From NCBI RefSeq assembly GCF_000321225.1, contig NW_004452148.1, positions 227,305-291,304 of the forward strand: 64,000 nucleotides of DNA, written 5' to 3'. A program made the position numbers and the translations under genes. Below, piece after piece: positions 46,685-57,639 of the stretch. Under the pieces are notes generated by a model. The model ran no database searches. It saw only the letters and a program-made list of their open reading frames with translations, and was not told the DNA's origin. The DNA is from Odobenus rosmarus divergens (taxonomy: Eukaryota; Chordata; Mammalia; Carnivora; Odobenidae). Position 1 is the first letter of the stretch. Each line of letters starts with the position of its first letter.

Positions 46685-46876
46685 TATTTTTAAAGATTTT
46701 ATTTATTTATTTGAGAGAGAGAGAATGAGAGAGAAAGCAGGAGAGGGGGAGGGTCAGAGGGAGAAGCCGACTCCCCGCTGGGCAGAGAGCCTGATGTGGG
46801 ACTTGATCCCAGGACTCCAGGATCATGACCCGAGCCCAAGGCAGTTGCTTAAACAACTGAGCCACCCAGGCGCCCC
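46685..46876 (-). mobile_element. CAN SINE
   Basis: 'taaagattttatttatttat' to 'actgagccacccaggcgccc'. TSD ccaataactata at 46669-46680 and 46875-46886. Carries 'cccaggactccaggatcatg' and 'aggcagttgcttaaacaact', a variant shared with the copy at 48292. Confidence 0.95.
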
Positions 46877-46921
46877 AATAACTATATTTTGTTACAAAAG
46901 CAAAGCTATGAGAAGTTTGCC

Positions 46922-46975
46922 AACAACAAAAAAAATAAAAGAAAGAAAGAAAAGAAAAAAGAAAAAGAAAAACTT
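46922..46975. repeat. A-rich (GAAA)n simple repeat
   Basis: aaagaaagaaagaaaagaaa and onward. Immediately 3' of the SINE region, but not its tail, because the SINE is in the opposite orientation. Confidence 0.9.
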
Positions 46976-46999
46976 TCAGTGTCCTGACTTAATTTTATA

Positions 47000-48278
47000 A
47001 AAACCTGTGTAACTAATAATAGAGGTGATTTTTAATGATGATAAAAGCATAGTGCAGACTAAACTCAAAACCTTCTAATTTCAGTCATCTTGTCTACATT
47101 CTTTAAATCACTGCCAAAAACGTAAAGGCTACTTTTCCTGATAACCCTATGCCCCCAGACCAAAAAACCCCAAGTATTTTCCATTTACACAGTGGCTATT
47201 GATGTGGAGTCAAATGTTTTATCCGTTACTTACATTTTTCATTTTACCCAACCCTTACTCCTCACAAGAAGGTGTTTGCCTCTTGTGTTACTGTTGGGTA
47301 CCACCCCTTGTGTTTTATGCCTTTGATGGAATGAGCACACGCAAAGTACAAATCTCTCAGTCTCTGTGGGCAATATCTTCCTTCTCTAACTTCTCAATGA
47401 ATATAGAAGGATGTTTGTTGGATCTGGTTATTGTGATTCTGGCCAACAGTGTGTTAATGGAAAGTACATTTTTATCACTTCATCTAAATAACTTAATTAA
47501 TAAATTCAAAGAGAAAAGTATTGTTTTTGATGTATCTAGGAGAAATGCTGCGTATTGTGTGGATAACTTGTTCTTAATTTAGAAATTCTGGAAATGAAAA
47601 CTATTGTATATATACATATATATATATATATTCTTACGTTTGTGGAAGTGGAGTTTTAAAAAATGAACTTATTTCCTCATCTAGTGTATTTCATAAATTA
47701 TCCTAATATGTCTGTGTCTCCAATTTTCTTTTTTTAAATTTTGGGTGGAGGGGAGGAGTACAAGATGATAAGTTATAGTCAGATTGATTAATAAGGTGAT
47801 TCAGTTCTTCAACAAATGTTTTCACTCAGTATTAACAAAACTGAAAGATAAATTATTTTGTTATTGGTTTCTTTCTGCTAGCTTGGGATTCATTTCTCAA
47901 TTGCATAGGTTAATAAATTCAAATTAATGTATCATTCTTCAGTGAATTAGAAAAAATACATTTGAAAGGATACCACATTAGAATAGAACCCTTGATTTTC
48001 TATGGGTGACATCTAATTAAATTAATAATTTATTTACCTATGTGGTTGATTTTAAAACATATATTTTATACTATAAGAATTAGTATATAATTTTAAATTA
48101 TATTTTTTAAAGTTCTAACATTAAATTTTTAATTTCTACAAATAATAACAAAAGAGAGAACATGATATGCTCTTTCCCAATTATATCATAGTTTTTTTTT
48201 TAGTCTTCTAGACCCAATTTGATAAGTTTGACTAAGATGAACAAGCTGAAAAACTAACACAAACTGATATTTATTTTT
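47000..48278. other. Unassigned AT-rich DNA
   Basis: No recognised repeat. An open frame of about 127 codons at 47199-47582 has no recognisable domain and ordinary intergenic composition. A (TA)n run lies at 47605-47630. Confidence 0.45.
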
Positions 48279-48291
48279 AGCACAGTTTTAT

Positions 48292-48505
48292 TTTTATTTT
48301 TATTTATTTATTTTTTTAAAGATTTTATTTATTTATTCGAGAGAGAGAGAATGAGAGATAGAGAGCACGAGAGGGAAGAGGGTCAGAGGGAGAAGCAGAC
48401 TCCCCGCCGAGCAGGGAGCCCGATGCGGGACTCGATCCCGGGACTCCAGGATCATGACCTGAGCCGAAAGCAGTCGCTTAACCAACTGAGCCACCCAGGC
48501 GCCCC
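48292..48505 (-). mobile_element. CAN SINE, young type
   Basis: T-rich lead, 'aaagattttatttatttatt', 'gatgcgggactcgatcccgg', 'actgagccacccaggcgccc'. Perfect 12-bp TSD gcacagttttat at 48280-48291 and 48506-48517. Confidence 0.96.
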
Positions 48506-48519
48506 GCACAGTTTTATAA

Positions 48520-48542
48520 GTGTGTTTGTGTGTGTGTGTGTA
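48520..48542. repeat. (TG)n microsatellite
   Basis: gtgtgtttgtgtgtgtgtgt directly after the SINE's target duplication. Confidence 0.9.
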
Positions 48543-48544
48543 TA

Positions 48545-49095
48545 AGATAGGGATTATTTTACTTTAGGTATCTAACATTTTTGCTAAGTTTTTGAATTTA
48601 AGGTAGGTTGAATCACTTAAAATAGTTGTTCCCAATATCCTCATCTCGTTCTGTATTTTGCAATGTTGAATTTTGTTCCCTGTGAGAAGTGCATTTATAG
48701 AATTGCAAAAATTTGTAGAATCTCCAGAAAATTTAGAAAAACATATTAAATTGAACAATTATACTATCAGCATATATTTTATATTTTGTCACCTATTTTA
48801 GAAATACTTTAGTTAGCCATAGTTAATTGCTGAGTGGGATCATTTATATCTGCCCACAGTTGTGACAAAGCTTACAGTTAAAGGATTGAAACATCCAAGT
48901 CTCCTTACCTCTAAATTCAGAGGGATTTCACCATATTCCTAAGGGTTCTCTGATAATCAACACTTCACAAAAAGTCCTACTTCCAATTTCTGCAGTCATG
49001 CCCTCTACCCCAAACAACATGAAAATATATCTGGGGAGAAAGGCAGAGTCACCTCTCAGGGAGTGTAGTGTTTGAAGAGAAAGGTACTTCCCAAA
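48545..49095. other. Unassigned AT-rich DNA
   Basis: No recognised feature. Confidence 0.4.
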
Positions 49096-49099
49096 AGAG

Positions 49100-49560
49100 T
49101 AACTGCATATGGGATGGACTGACACTTCTTCCCTTGCATGGCCATGTGCTTCTTCAGGAGGAGAGAGCAGAAAAGAGGGCTGTGACTACCCCCTGAAGCG
49201 GGGGACTACCCTTCCTGTGTGTGCTCATTGGTGTGAAAGAGTGGCGGTATCCCCCAGACACATGGCCTGGGATATAAGAGGGACAGCCCACAAGGCGGGG
49301 CCCTGTGAGCTTATGGAGTCAGTGAGGAGTCTATCTTGTGCCTGTCCCCCCACCATGCCTGGAGACAAAGCACTTGGAGCAAGGGAGAAGAGTTGCCATG
49401 GAAGAGCAGACCACATGAGTCCATCTGCTCCAACACTCAAGAGGCACAGGTCTCGCCTTAGCTGGTAGAGAGAAGAGCTTTGAATCGAATAGGAGACTGG
49501 GGTTCTCATAAAGTTCTAAATAATAAAAGTGACTTTTTACTAAAGAAGTATGACTGAGAA
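49100..49560. other. GC-richer unexplained block, possibly an LTR
   Basis: About 460 bp clearly richer in G and C than its surroundings. It contains a TATA-like 'gggatataagaggg' near 49269-49282, the palindrome-like 'ccccctgaagcggggg' (49189-49204), and 'aataataaaagtgac' (49519-49533) with a polyadenylation-type signal. These are also what an LTR would show, but I see neither clear ends nor a second LTR. A 119-codon frame (49109-49468) has no recognisable domain. Alternatives: an unlisted repeat or a conserved element. Confidence 0.35.
49421..49479 (+). repeat. 59-bp inverted repeat, left copy
   Basis: The 59 bases match the reverse complement of 50989-51047 at 57 of 59 positions by my reading. 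Differences: G at 49461 against C, and G at 49470 against C. Key text: 'ccatctgctccaacactcaa' then 'gaggcacaggtctcgcctta'. Matching stops abruptly on both sides. Confidence 0.95.
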
Positions 49561-49564
49561 GCTG

Positions 49565-50640
49565 TACAAGCAAACTGAGATATTGTTAAGGAAGTGAGCA
49601 TCCCCAGTGATAAGATGGAGACAGGTTGGGATGGGGGTGGTGTTCAGTATATCATAGATGGGACAGTTTTTGAAAAACAAACAAGCTAACTTCTCACCCC
49701 CTTTCACAATTGACCCTCTCCAATAAAAGAGTTACATGTATACATCATATTAAATACATTTATACTATTAGTACGATGTTCAGTAAGTGTCATGTTGCCC
49801 TTTGTAGATCTAGACTCTGCTTACTTCTGTCATATCATAGACTATGTATTTACACTATGATCCCAAATGCCAGTTTCCAAATCTTATCCTGGTAAGAGGT
49901 ATTATTCAGGTAAAATGTTTTCATGGAATTTATCTTAGTAGCAGTATTTTATAAAATATTCATAGGACCCTTGCATAATCCTTATGAAAAAGACCTCTTT
50001 CTCCTTAGAGTTAAACATTTATAGCTTCCTTAACTGTGAAATGGACTCAGGGATAACTGTATCCCTCTACCACAGAAGTTCTGAGGTAATTAGAAGTAGT
50101 CTAACATATTTCTCATTATCATTATTGGTACTATCATTATCTTGGAGAACACTAATAGACCAGTAAGAGTATGTCTTATTAACAGATGTCAGAAAAGCAC
50201 TCCTTAGAGATAATTACAGTAGGACTTTTGAAAGATATTTCTTTTCCATTCTGTAGCCTGTCTCTGAGGCAGCTGCTTCTCCTCAAATATCATCCAGAGT
50301 TATTTATTTTCAAAATCTGGTCATTGAGATGAGCATTTCAGATCTTGAGGTACATGACAGATCGTGTAGTCCAGTCTCCTTATTTCATGAGTGTGATAGC
50401 TATAGGATCAGGATGTCCTTGCTGGTATTTTATCAAAGGCAACCTTTGTTCTCGTACACCTACATATTCTATTGGTCCTCCATGTGCTCTAAGCCATTTT
50501 AGCTTAGAGCCCCTTTGAGTACCCAGCAGATCACTCCTAGAAGACCAGGCACAAAATCCTGACTTGAAAACCTGGTATTTGGGGAAATAAATAAAGTACT
50601 CCCAAATGAGAGAAGCAAAGTTATTCAGAGCTTGCCAGAG
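49565..50640. other. Unassigned DNA
   Basis: No recognised repeat or gene between the inverted repeat arms. Confidence 0.4.
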
Positions 50641-50649
50641 CAAGGTTGT

Positions 50650-50965
50650 CAGCCACCGTTACATACATTTTGGCAGAGAATCAAACACAGACGAGAGGAG
50701 TGGGAAGCTTTAGACTGGGCAAAAGGAAGGACTTCAGGTGAGCCTTGATTGGAGGCTGTTGGCACGAAGAAGCTGTAGGCAAAATGTTTAAAAGTGGAAG
50801 CATAGAAAACAAGAGGCAGAGACATGATTAGTTAGGATTTTGAGACATCTCTTTGCCAGGTTAGAAAGTGTGGAGAATATCACTGAACAATGTATGCAGA
50901 GAGGTAATAATCAGATTTGCACTGTGACATAATCACTCTGTGTAGTGAAGAACACACTGGGAAGC
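50650..50965 (-). mobile_element. Probable L2 fragment
   Basis: 'gagaggtaataatcagattt' and 'gcactgtgacataatcactc' resemble reverse L2. The first half is weaker. Confidence 0.4.
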
Positions 50966-50988
50966 AGAAAGCTTCCAGAGCTTTGGGT

Positions 50989-51047
50989 AGCTCTTCTGTC
51001 TACCAGGTAAGGCGAGACCTGTGCCTCTTGAGTGTTGGAGCAGATGG
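50989..51047 (-). repeat. 59-bp inverted repeat, right copy
   Basis: Inverted partner of 49421-49479. Read forward it begins 'agctcttctgtctaccaggt' and ends 'gtgttggagcagatgg'. No homology between the flanks of the two arms and no TSD outside them. Confidence 0.95.
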
Positions 51048-51059
51048 GGTCAGAGTGAC

Positions 51060-51770
51060 CCAATGACATAATTCACATTTTATCCACCCCTTCTCCCTTT
51101 CTAAATCATCCAGTTAGAACCATGAATATATTTACTAAGGTGATGGAATTTAAACAAATGATTTGAGCTTACATAAATTTAAACTTCATTATTAAACCAA
51201 GAAGACAATAAATGTAACTTAAATGAAAAAATAACTCCATAGATTCTGCAATGTCATGATTTTTCCATTTTCATTTTCCCCTTCCTTGTTCTTGCATATT
51301 TTGCATCTAATCTGTTGTTGTGGTGGTTGTTTTAATATATCTTCCTTCTGTGTATCTCCTCTCTGAAATCCAGAGGGGCATCACTTTTCCACAAGCCAAA
51401 GGAACAAGATCATCATTCCTTGATGCCCTTAAATAAATGCATTAGTCAAAATGACAACCTCATTGGCAATCAATAAAGACATAGAAAAAATGGCTAAAGC
51501 AAGTGGTGAGTTCAGAAAAGCAGTCTGGTTAAACAATTGCTTACCTAACTGAACAAGATTAATAGTGATTGATTTCAAGTACACCTTACAGAGCATATTT
51601 GTTTAACCATTCATCCATTCCTATCTCCTTTCCACCTTTCCCCTTTTTCTCGATGTCACTTTTAATGATGACTTACAGATTTAGTGAAAGAGCTAATTAT
51701 AAAGTCTTACTTTCTCAATACAAACTGAAGGTTCTAAATATATTAATATCAGTGGTTTATCTGTATTGAA
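51060..51770. other. Unassigned AT-rich DNA
   Basis: No recognised feature. Confidence 0.4.
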
Positions 51771-51786
51771 TCATTTTGTACTTTAT

Positions 51787-51989
51787 TTTTTTAAAAAAGA
51801 TTTATTTATTTGAGAGAGAGAGAGAGCACACACGTGAGCACATGAGCAGGAGGAGGGGCAGATGGAGAGGGATACAAGCTGACTTGCTGCTGGGCAGGAA
51901 AGCCCCTAGCCAGGGCTGGATCCCAGGACCCTGAGACCATGACCTGAGTTGAAGTCAGCTGCTTAACCACCTGAGCTACCCAGGCGCCC
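51787..51989 (-). mobile_element. CAN SINE, older type
   Basis: 'aaagatttatttatttgaga' to 'cctgagctacccaggcgccc', with 'gaccatgacctgagttgaag'. Imperfect TSD: ttttgtactttat before, ttttatactttat after. Confidence 0.93.
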
Positions 51990-52239
51990 AAGAATTTTAT
52001 ACTTTATGAGAATATTACTTAATACTTGTTTGTGCTGAAAATATTATAATTCTATAAATTATTCATGTGTACTTGATTGAAAATTCTTGAAGAAAATGAA
52101 AAAGACCCTTCCCTACCATAACTTCAAGTCCCAATTCATTTCACTTTTATGCACATCTAAAAAGCCATCTTTTCTAATAATACTTTCCTGATTTGGTCAT
52201 CCTCTCTCTTTTTTTAACATTTTATTTATTTTCAGAATA

Positions 52240-52645
52240 AGCTATATATGAGAGGAAGGGGTCAGTGATGACAGCCAGGTTTTTTGTTTGGGTAAATGAA
52301 CAGATAAATTTGAGATTTTTTTTATGTAGCAAAATCTAGTGAAAGCTGATTAATCTGCATATGACAGATACCATTCTCTCAGATAAATTGCATGGAAAAG
52401 TAAAATATTTTGGTTCATAGGGATTGAGTTAAGTCACTTCAATTTTGAGTTTGAGGCACCTGTAAAATGTTCAAGAAGTGTTGAGCAACCAAATTTGGCT
52501 GGGGGTATAGATTTAGGAATATCAGAAAATCCTTGATAGTCTTGTTCATGGAAATTGTATAGAAAGGAAGACAAGAAGGTAAAAGACAGAACCTGATATT
52601 TAAGCGCCCTTAATCAGAAAAGAAGCAAATGGGAAAAAACAAACA
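52240..52645 (-). mobile_element. L2 fragment
   Basis: 'gtcagtgatgacagccaggt', 'ttgggtaaatgaacagataa', 'gagtttgaggcacctgtaaa', 'atgttcaagaagtgttgagc', 'ctgggggtatagatttagga' follow reverse L2 in order. Confidence 0.65.
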
Positions 52646-52649
52646 AACG

Positions 52650-53750
52650 AACAACAGTGGCAACAAAAACTTCACAGAAAAAAACAAAAAACCAATAACC
52701 AAATTGGAATCGATAGAGAGATAGAAAGCAAACCAGGATAAAATGCGGCTAAGGGAAGAGAAAGTGTATTTCAAAAAATAGGGGAGAAACAGCTTTTGTT
52801 TTTAAGAAAAAGAACTGAGAGAGTTAATTTCAGTTACAAATTACTGTCTTAGGGCAATTCCTACCCATACTTATAGTATAGTCCTGGCTACTGACCAGGG
52901 TTTTACATTAAGCCATCATGTTGTTTGTGGAATTATCCTACTTGGCTATAAATCTGATTCTTTTTTGATTCTTTATAATACAGACTTTCCTGTTAGTATA
53001 AAAACATTGTATGCCTTTGACATACGTGACTAGATCCTCTATGTGAGTGTTGCCCTCCCATAGAGACAAAACTATCTGAGAAAGACAAGAGTGACAAATT
53101 GATGGAGATGTGTGTGTGTGTGTGTAAATTTAATACATATGAACATTCACAGAATAGCACTTAAGTTATTTACAGTTATCCTGTAATGGAGAATGTAGGG
53201 AGAAGGTACATTTTGACATGTTTTAGGGTAACAACCATGTGAGAAAGAGGAAAATATCTATGTAAGGAGCTATAGAGACAGGAAGATGGATGGAATCAGC
53301 TTCTATTTAAAGGCTATAATTTCATCCTTATCCATGAAGTGAACTCATTTAAGGCAAAACAGACTGGTTCCCATGGCACCCATAAATACAAAATTATGTA
53401 AAATCATAATTTACATCAGGTTAAAACACACAGGCAATTTTAGATTCCATAAGAAATTAAGTAGCATCTAAGTATTATTTACCCCATGTTTGCCACACTA
53501 AATTAGTATTTCTGTTAATCTAATTTATAAATCAGAATACTAGCCACTTAGAAAAATATATATTATATTTATTTGGAAAGAAAAAAAAGCAAAGCAAAAC
53601 AAAACAAAGACCCAAACTTGTTTTCATTGCTTTTGTGTCAATGTGAAATTGCAAGAATGAACCTGCTATGTATGTGGAGAATATCTTTGAATGTTTCTTG
53701 CTGTACTAGATAAAACAGAAGAAATAAAAGAGAATAAGAGGAACTATGTA
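52650..53750. other. Unassigned AT-rich DNA with a TG repeat
   Basis: A (TG)n run at 53108-53125 and an A-rich stretch near 53578-53610. No other recognised feature. Confidence 0.45.
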
Positions 53751-53754
53751 ATAA

Positions 53755-53865
53755 TGCTAGTAGCTTCTTCTGTGACTTTGGGCAAGCCGCTTAACCTCCT
53801 GGTGACTCAGCTTTTCCATCTGTAAAACTGAATGGTAATTACCTCATTTATTCTGCACTCAATAG
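53755..53865 (+). mobile_element. MIR fragment
   Basis: 'tctgtgactttgggcaagcc', 'gcttaacctcctggtgactc', 'agcttttccatctgtaaaac'. Clear MIR core. Confidence 0.75.
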
Positions 53866-53869
53866 GTTG

Positions 53870-54300
53870 CCATTTGTATAAGCCTTGTTCAACATCAAGG
53901 ACATTTCTTCAAGGCTTCCTTCTTTTCACGGCCTGATGTCTATTTTTCACAATTTAAATAACTATTAATGTGATCACTATAACAAAATGGGGTGGGGGGA
54001 AGCATCCGTTATCTACTTTTGCTGAACAGTAGCTCAGAGTTAAGCCATGCCTTATCCGTTTTCCTGTGTGTACAAGGTTGTGAATGAAAGGCAGGAGCCA
54101 AAGACTAGAACAAACTACATTTAAGTCGATAATAACCTACCAGTTATTTCTTAGTGATTTCTGTATTTTAATTCAGCTCCTAAAATATTTATAAACTCTC
54201 TCAAATCATAATCAAAGCCATCAATGGGGGGGATACCATCTGTTGTTTGTGCCCATTATTTTTACCAAACTTTTTTTCAGTGTTTATTCGGGAGGTCAAC
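53870..54300. other. Unassigned DNA
   Basis: No recognised feature. Confidence 0.4.
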
Positions 54301-54316
54301 TCCTTACCTCATTCTT

Positions 54317-54578
54317 TTATTTCTAATTTTTTTTATTATGTTATGTTAATCACCATACATTACATCATTAGTTTTTGATGTAGTGTTCCATGATTCATTG
54401 TTTGTGTATAACACCCAGTGCTCCATGCAGAACGTGCCCTCTTTAATACCCATCACCAGGCTAACCCATCCCCCCACCCCCCTCCGCTCTATAACCCTCA
54501 GTTTGTTTCTCAGAGTCCATAGTATCTCATGGTTCGTCTCCCCCTCCGATTTACCCCCCTTCATCCCCTTCATTCTTC
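54317..54578 (-). mobile_element. 5'-truncated L1, 3' UTR only (young carnivore type)
   Basis: 'atgttaatcaccatacatta', 'gttccatgattcattgtttg', 'tacccatcaccaggctaacc', 'gtttctcagagtccatagta'. TSD: cttacctcattctt (54303-54316) and cttatctcattctt (54579-54592), one mismatch. One of the least diverged L1 tails in the window. Confidence 0.95.
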
Positions 54579-54599
54579 CTTATCTCATTCTTATACTTT

Positions 54600-55660
54600 G
54601 GAAATATGCAAACAGATGTTCCGTTTTTCTCTTGCATATCATCAGTTCTGACTAATGATGGTAAAGTTCATGTTGGTGGATTTTCCCTGGCCCACATTTT
54701 ATCTTCCAAATAACTTTGAGTCTCACTAGTATCTTGACACCACTTTTATCATTCAGTAAACACATTAATTACTTGACAAAGAAGACTTCAGCTAAATTGA
54801 ACATTTTTAAGATCGATTTAGACACTGTCTCACTATTAGAAGAGCTTATACAATTTTAAGCACATTTATTTTTCTCACATCTGGGATGCTGGCCTACAAA
54901 CACACTTTAAACCAGAGTATAAAAATCTTCAGTGATCCTTACAACCCAGAGTCCACAGTTGTATTACAATTAAGATCCATATTCGCTAACTCCAGAAATG
55001 TGCACAAGCAATAGAGGAACACAGTGTTTAGATTTAATACATAATTAAAATCTTTGATAATTGTGCTTACAGATTTGGACATCCAAGTAACATAATGAAG
55101 TGCTTAACTGGAAAATAATTTAATAGGAGGAGTTGAAGATTACCATATAGTAAAAGTGGCATTTCAAGTCACAGAAGCTTAATATTTCCCAAATCAACTA
55201 TAAACCATGAAACTTTCTTGTTGGACTAATAATATACCATCATGATACACATTCCCAACTTTTTTTAAATTCACAAATGCATAGTTTTATTATTAAATAC
55301 TTATTATAATAAAACACCACAAATAAAATAATGCTATTGATTTTCGTGTGCCTCCTATTGTATCAAACATATACTATGAAAAGCTTTCTTGAACACATGT
55401 CATAATGAACATCTATCCATTGTTTTGGTTTTCCACAAGTGCAGTGTCACCAAACCTTTCATCCTGTAATAGATGTCCGCTTCTCCCTAGGTTACAATAA
55501 CATTTTCCTTATTGTCTTTAAAAGCCCTTGTCAAGTGTTCTGGAAGTGTTTCCGGCTTTTGCTACCAGTCCCTTTAAGTCCTTGTAGCTTCTGCCCTCTG
55601 CTTCATCCCAAAAGCGATGTCATATGCTGAGGATATTTGGGGAAAACCCCTCTTCTGAGT
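54600..55660. other. Unassigned AT-rich DNA
   Basis: No recognised feature. 55430-55640 is less AT-rich. Confidence 0.4.
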
Positions 55661-55664
55661 ATTA

Positions 55665-56060
55665 GATTCTTCTTTGGTTTTCTATTTCCGCATAGCAAAC
55701 TATCCAGACCTAAGTGCCTTAAATAGCAACTTTAAAAATTATATCTCATGTTTTTTCTAGGTCAGGCATTTGGATAGAGCTTGTCTGGTTAAGTCTTCTG
55801 TACCAAGTGACATCATATGAGAAAACATCGTGGTATTCACTTGGCAGATGGGCTCAATCGCCAGATACACAATGTCTTCACTCATGTGCAGTGGCTTGGG
55901 AACGATGACTGGAAGGCTGTCTCAGCTGGAACTGACAGAGCCTATAGGATTTTGATGGAAACAGGGTACAGCTCAGGGACCCAAAGGGAAGGTTCTGAAC
56001 TAACAACCTGTCCCTATTCCCCTGTGGCTATAGCCATAGAAGCAGTTAATTCTCTCCTGG
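55665..56060 (-). mobile_element. Probable MLT1-like LTR relic
   Basis: 'ccttaaatagcaactttaaa', 'atctcatgttttttctaggt', 'caggcatttggatagagctt', 'gactggaaggctgtctcagc', 'tggaactgacagagcctata', 'gggacccaaagggaaggttc' resemble the reverse of an old MaLR LTR. Poorly preserved. Confidence 0.45.
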
Positions 56061-56339
56061 TAAGCAGGCCTTTAGCCAACCTAAAGGGTATGAGGAAGTA
56101 ATGCAGTAAAATGGAGTTATTTGGAATTGTAGTCACTTGTAAAGGGAAAATAAATAGAAAAATAAATAAATAAATCTTTGTCACATGAAGGAGGATTTAA
56201 AAAAAAATGAAAGTGCTAAAGAATAGCAATACCCATCAACAAACAATTTCTCCTCTAAGGTATTATGGTATAATAAAGATATATATTTAAAGCAGTTAGT
56301 TCTGCCTCAATGTCAAGGGAAGCTAAATTTGATTCAATA

Positions 56340-56725
56340 ATGAACCAATCAGGGTTCCAGTGGAAGAAGATGCCATAACTTCATTAGGATGATTCAAGGA
56401 GTGTTTAATGAAAGGACTGTTTACAAAGATATATGTGAAGGGTAAGGAAATCATGAGCGGTAATAAAATAATCTAGGAACGGTTAAGAGTAAAGATGCAA
56501 TTCCTTTTAGTCCCGGAAGTGACAAGGAGACGAATGGCTATGAGAACTTGAGAACTGTAGTTAGGACACCTTCAGTGGAGTTGTGTACTGTATTCGAGGA
56601 GTACAGTCAGCCTAAGGTGTACATATGGCGAGAGCCGTGGAAATATAAAATAACCTCATCCCCCTGTGAGTGTCTACTCAGGTTCTTTATTGGCCAAATC
56701 CAACCGAAAGCCAGAAAATATGAAT
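56340..56725. mobile_element. Ancient interspersed repeat, family not assigned
   Basis: 'agggttccagtggaagaaga', 'gtttaatgaaaggactgttt', 'acaaagatatatgtgaaggg' and 'ttattggccaaatccaaccg' with 'aaagccagaaaatatg' recall a widespread old mammalian repeat that I cannot name. Orientation not assigned. Confidence 0.4.
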
Positions 56726-56729
56726 AGCT

Positions 56730-57635
56730 AATTCAGTCTGATCATAAAAAAAATCAGACAAATCCCAATTGAGGGACATTCTACCTGAATAACATTGTCC
56801 CCAAATATCAAAGTCATCAAAAAAAAAAAAAAAAAGGAAAGGTATGAGACTGTTGCAACAAAGAAGAGCCTGAAAAGACATGACAACTAAATGCAATGTG
56901 GTATTCTGGATGGGATTGTGAAACAGAAAAAGGAAATTAGGTAAAAACTGGGTAAATGTGCCTAAAATATGGGCTTTAGTTAATAATAATGTATCAATAT
57001 TAGTTTACTAATCGTAAAATATGTACCATACTAATGAAAGACATTAAACGCTACAGGAAACTTTCTGTTCACACATCTTGGCAATTTTCGTAAGTCTAGA
57101 ACTGTTCTAACATTAAAGTTTATTAAAAGACAAATTTTAAACATTTTCCCTTTTTCGTGTTTTTGTTGTTATTATCAGCCATCTTTGAGGGAAATATACC
57201 TCCCATTCCATTTGTACACCTCAAACCACCTTGAAGGATAGAATATGCCTCTGAATCTCAATAACTCTCAGAAATATCAGTTGGTTCAGGTATTTTTTTG
57301 TTGTTGTTGTTCTATTCCCATCACCTAATAGAGTGCCTGATATATGGTTGGAACTCAAATTTTAAAGTAACCTTTTAAGTTCATAAATATTAAGGATGTA
57401 TCCATGGTTTGAAACAAGTCATTTTTCAGGGATTTATAACATTCCTGATATTCAAGTATGCAAAGATTTTAACATGAACGAACTTTCTTATGAATTTAAT
57501 AGTAATTATAGAGTATTGAACTACATATAGGACTTCACCAAAGAGTTGAAATGTATATACATAAGCTATAACTTGTAAAAAAACAAGAAAAAAAAAGAAC
57601 AACAACAAACAACAAAGAAGTCACCAGTTTTTATC
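56730..57635. other. Unassigned AT-rich DNA
   Basis: Poly(A) at 56819-56835, (TTG)n at 57298-57311. Otherwise nothing. Confidence 0.45.
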
Positions 57636-57639
57636 AGCA

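Noticed and set aside
46725..47000. Plus-strand open frame of 91 codons; similar frames at 48351, 24168 and 34279
   Set aside because: These are typical read-throughs of SINE sequence (for example WVAQSVK-type text), not genes.
47199..47582. Open frame of about 127 codons on the plus strand
   Set aside because: Hydrophobic but without a recognisable transmembrane pattern or family. AT-rich intergenic composition.
49109..49468. Open frame of about 119 codons in the GC-richer block
   Set aside because: Frames are long on both strands simply because the block is GC-rich. No recognisable domain, and the end lies in the inverted repeat.
49421..51047. Calling the 59-bp inverted repeats the ends of a DNA transposon
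   Set aside because: No TSD (8-bp, TA or TTAA) outside the arms and no transposase inside. Kept only as a finding.
54346..54573. Minus-strand open frame of about 75 codons
   Set aside because: Lies wholly in an L1 3' UTR, which is non-coding.
56025..56036. 12-bp palindrome tggctatagcca
   Set aside because: Short, isolated, no partner site or context.
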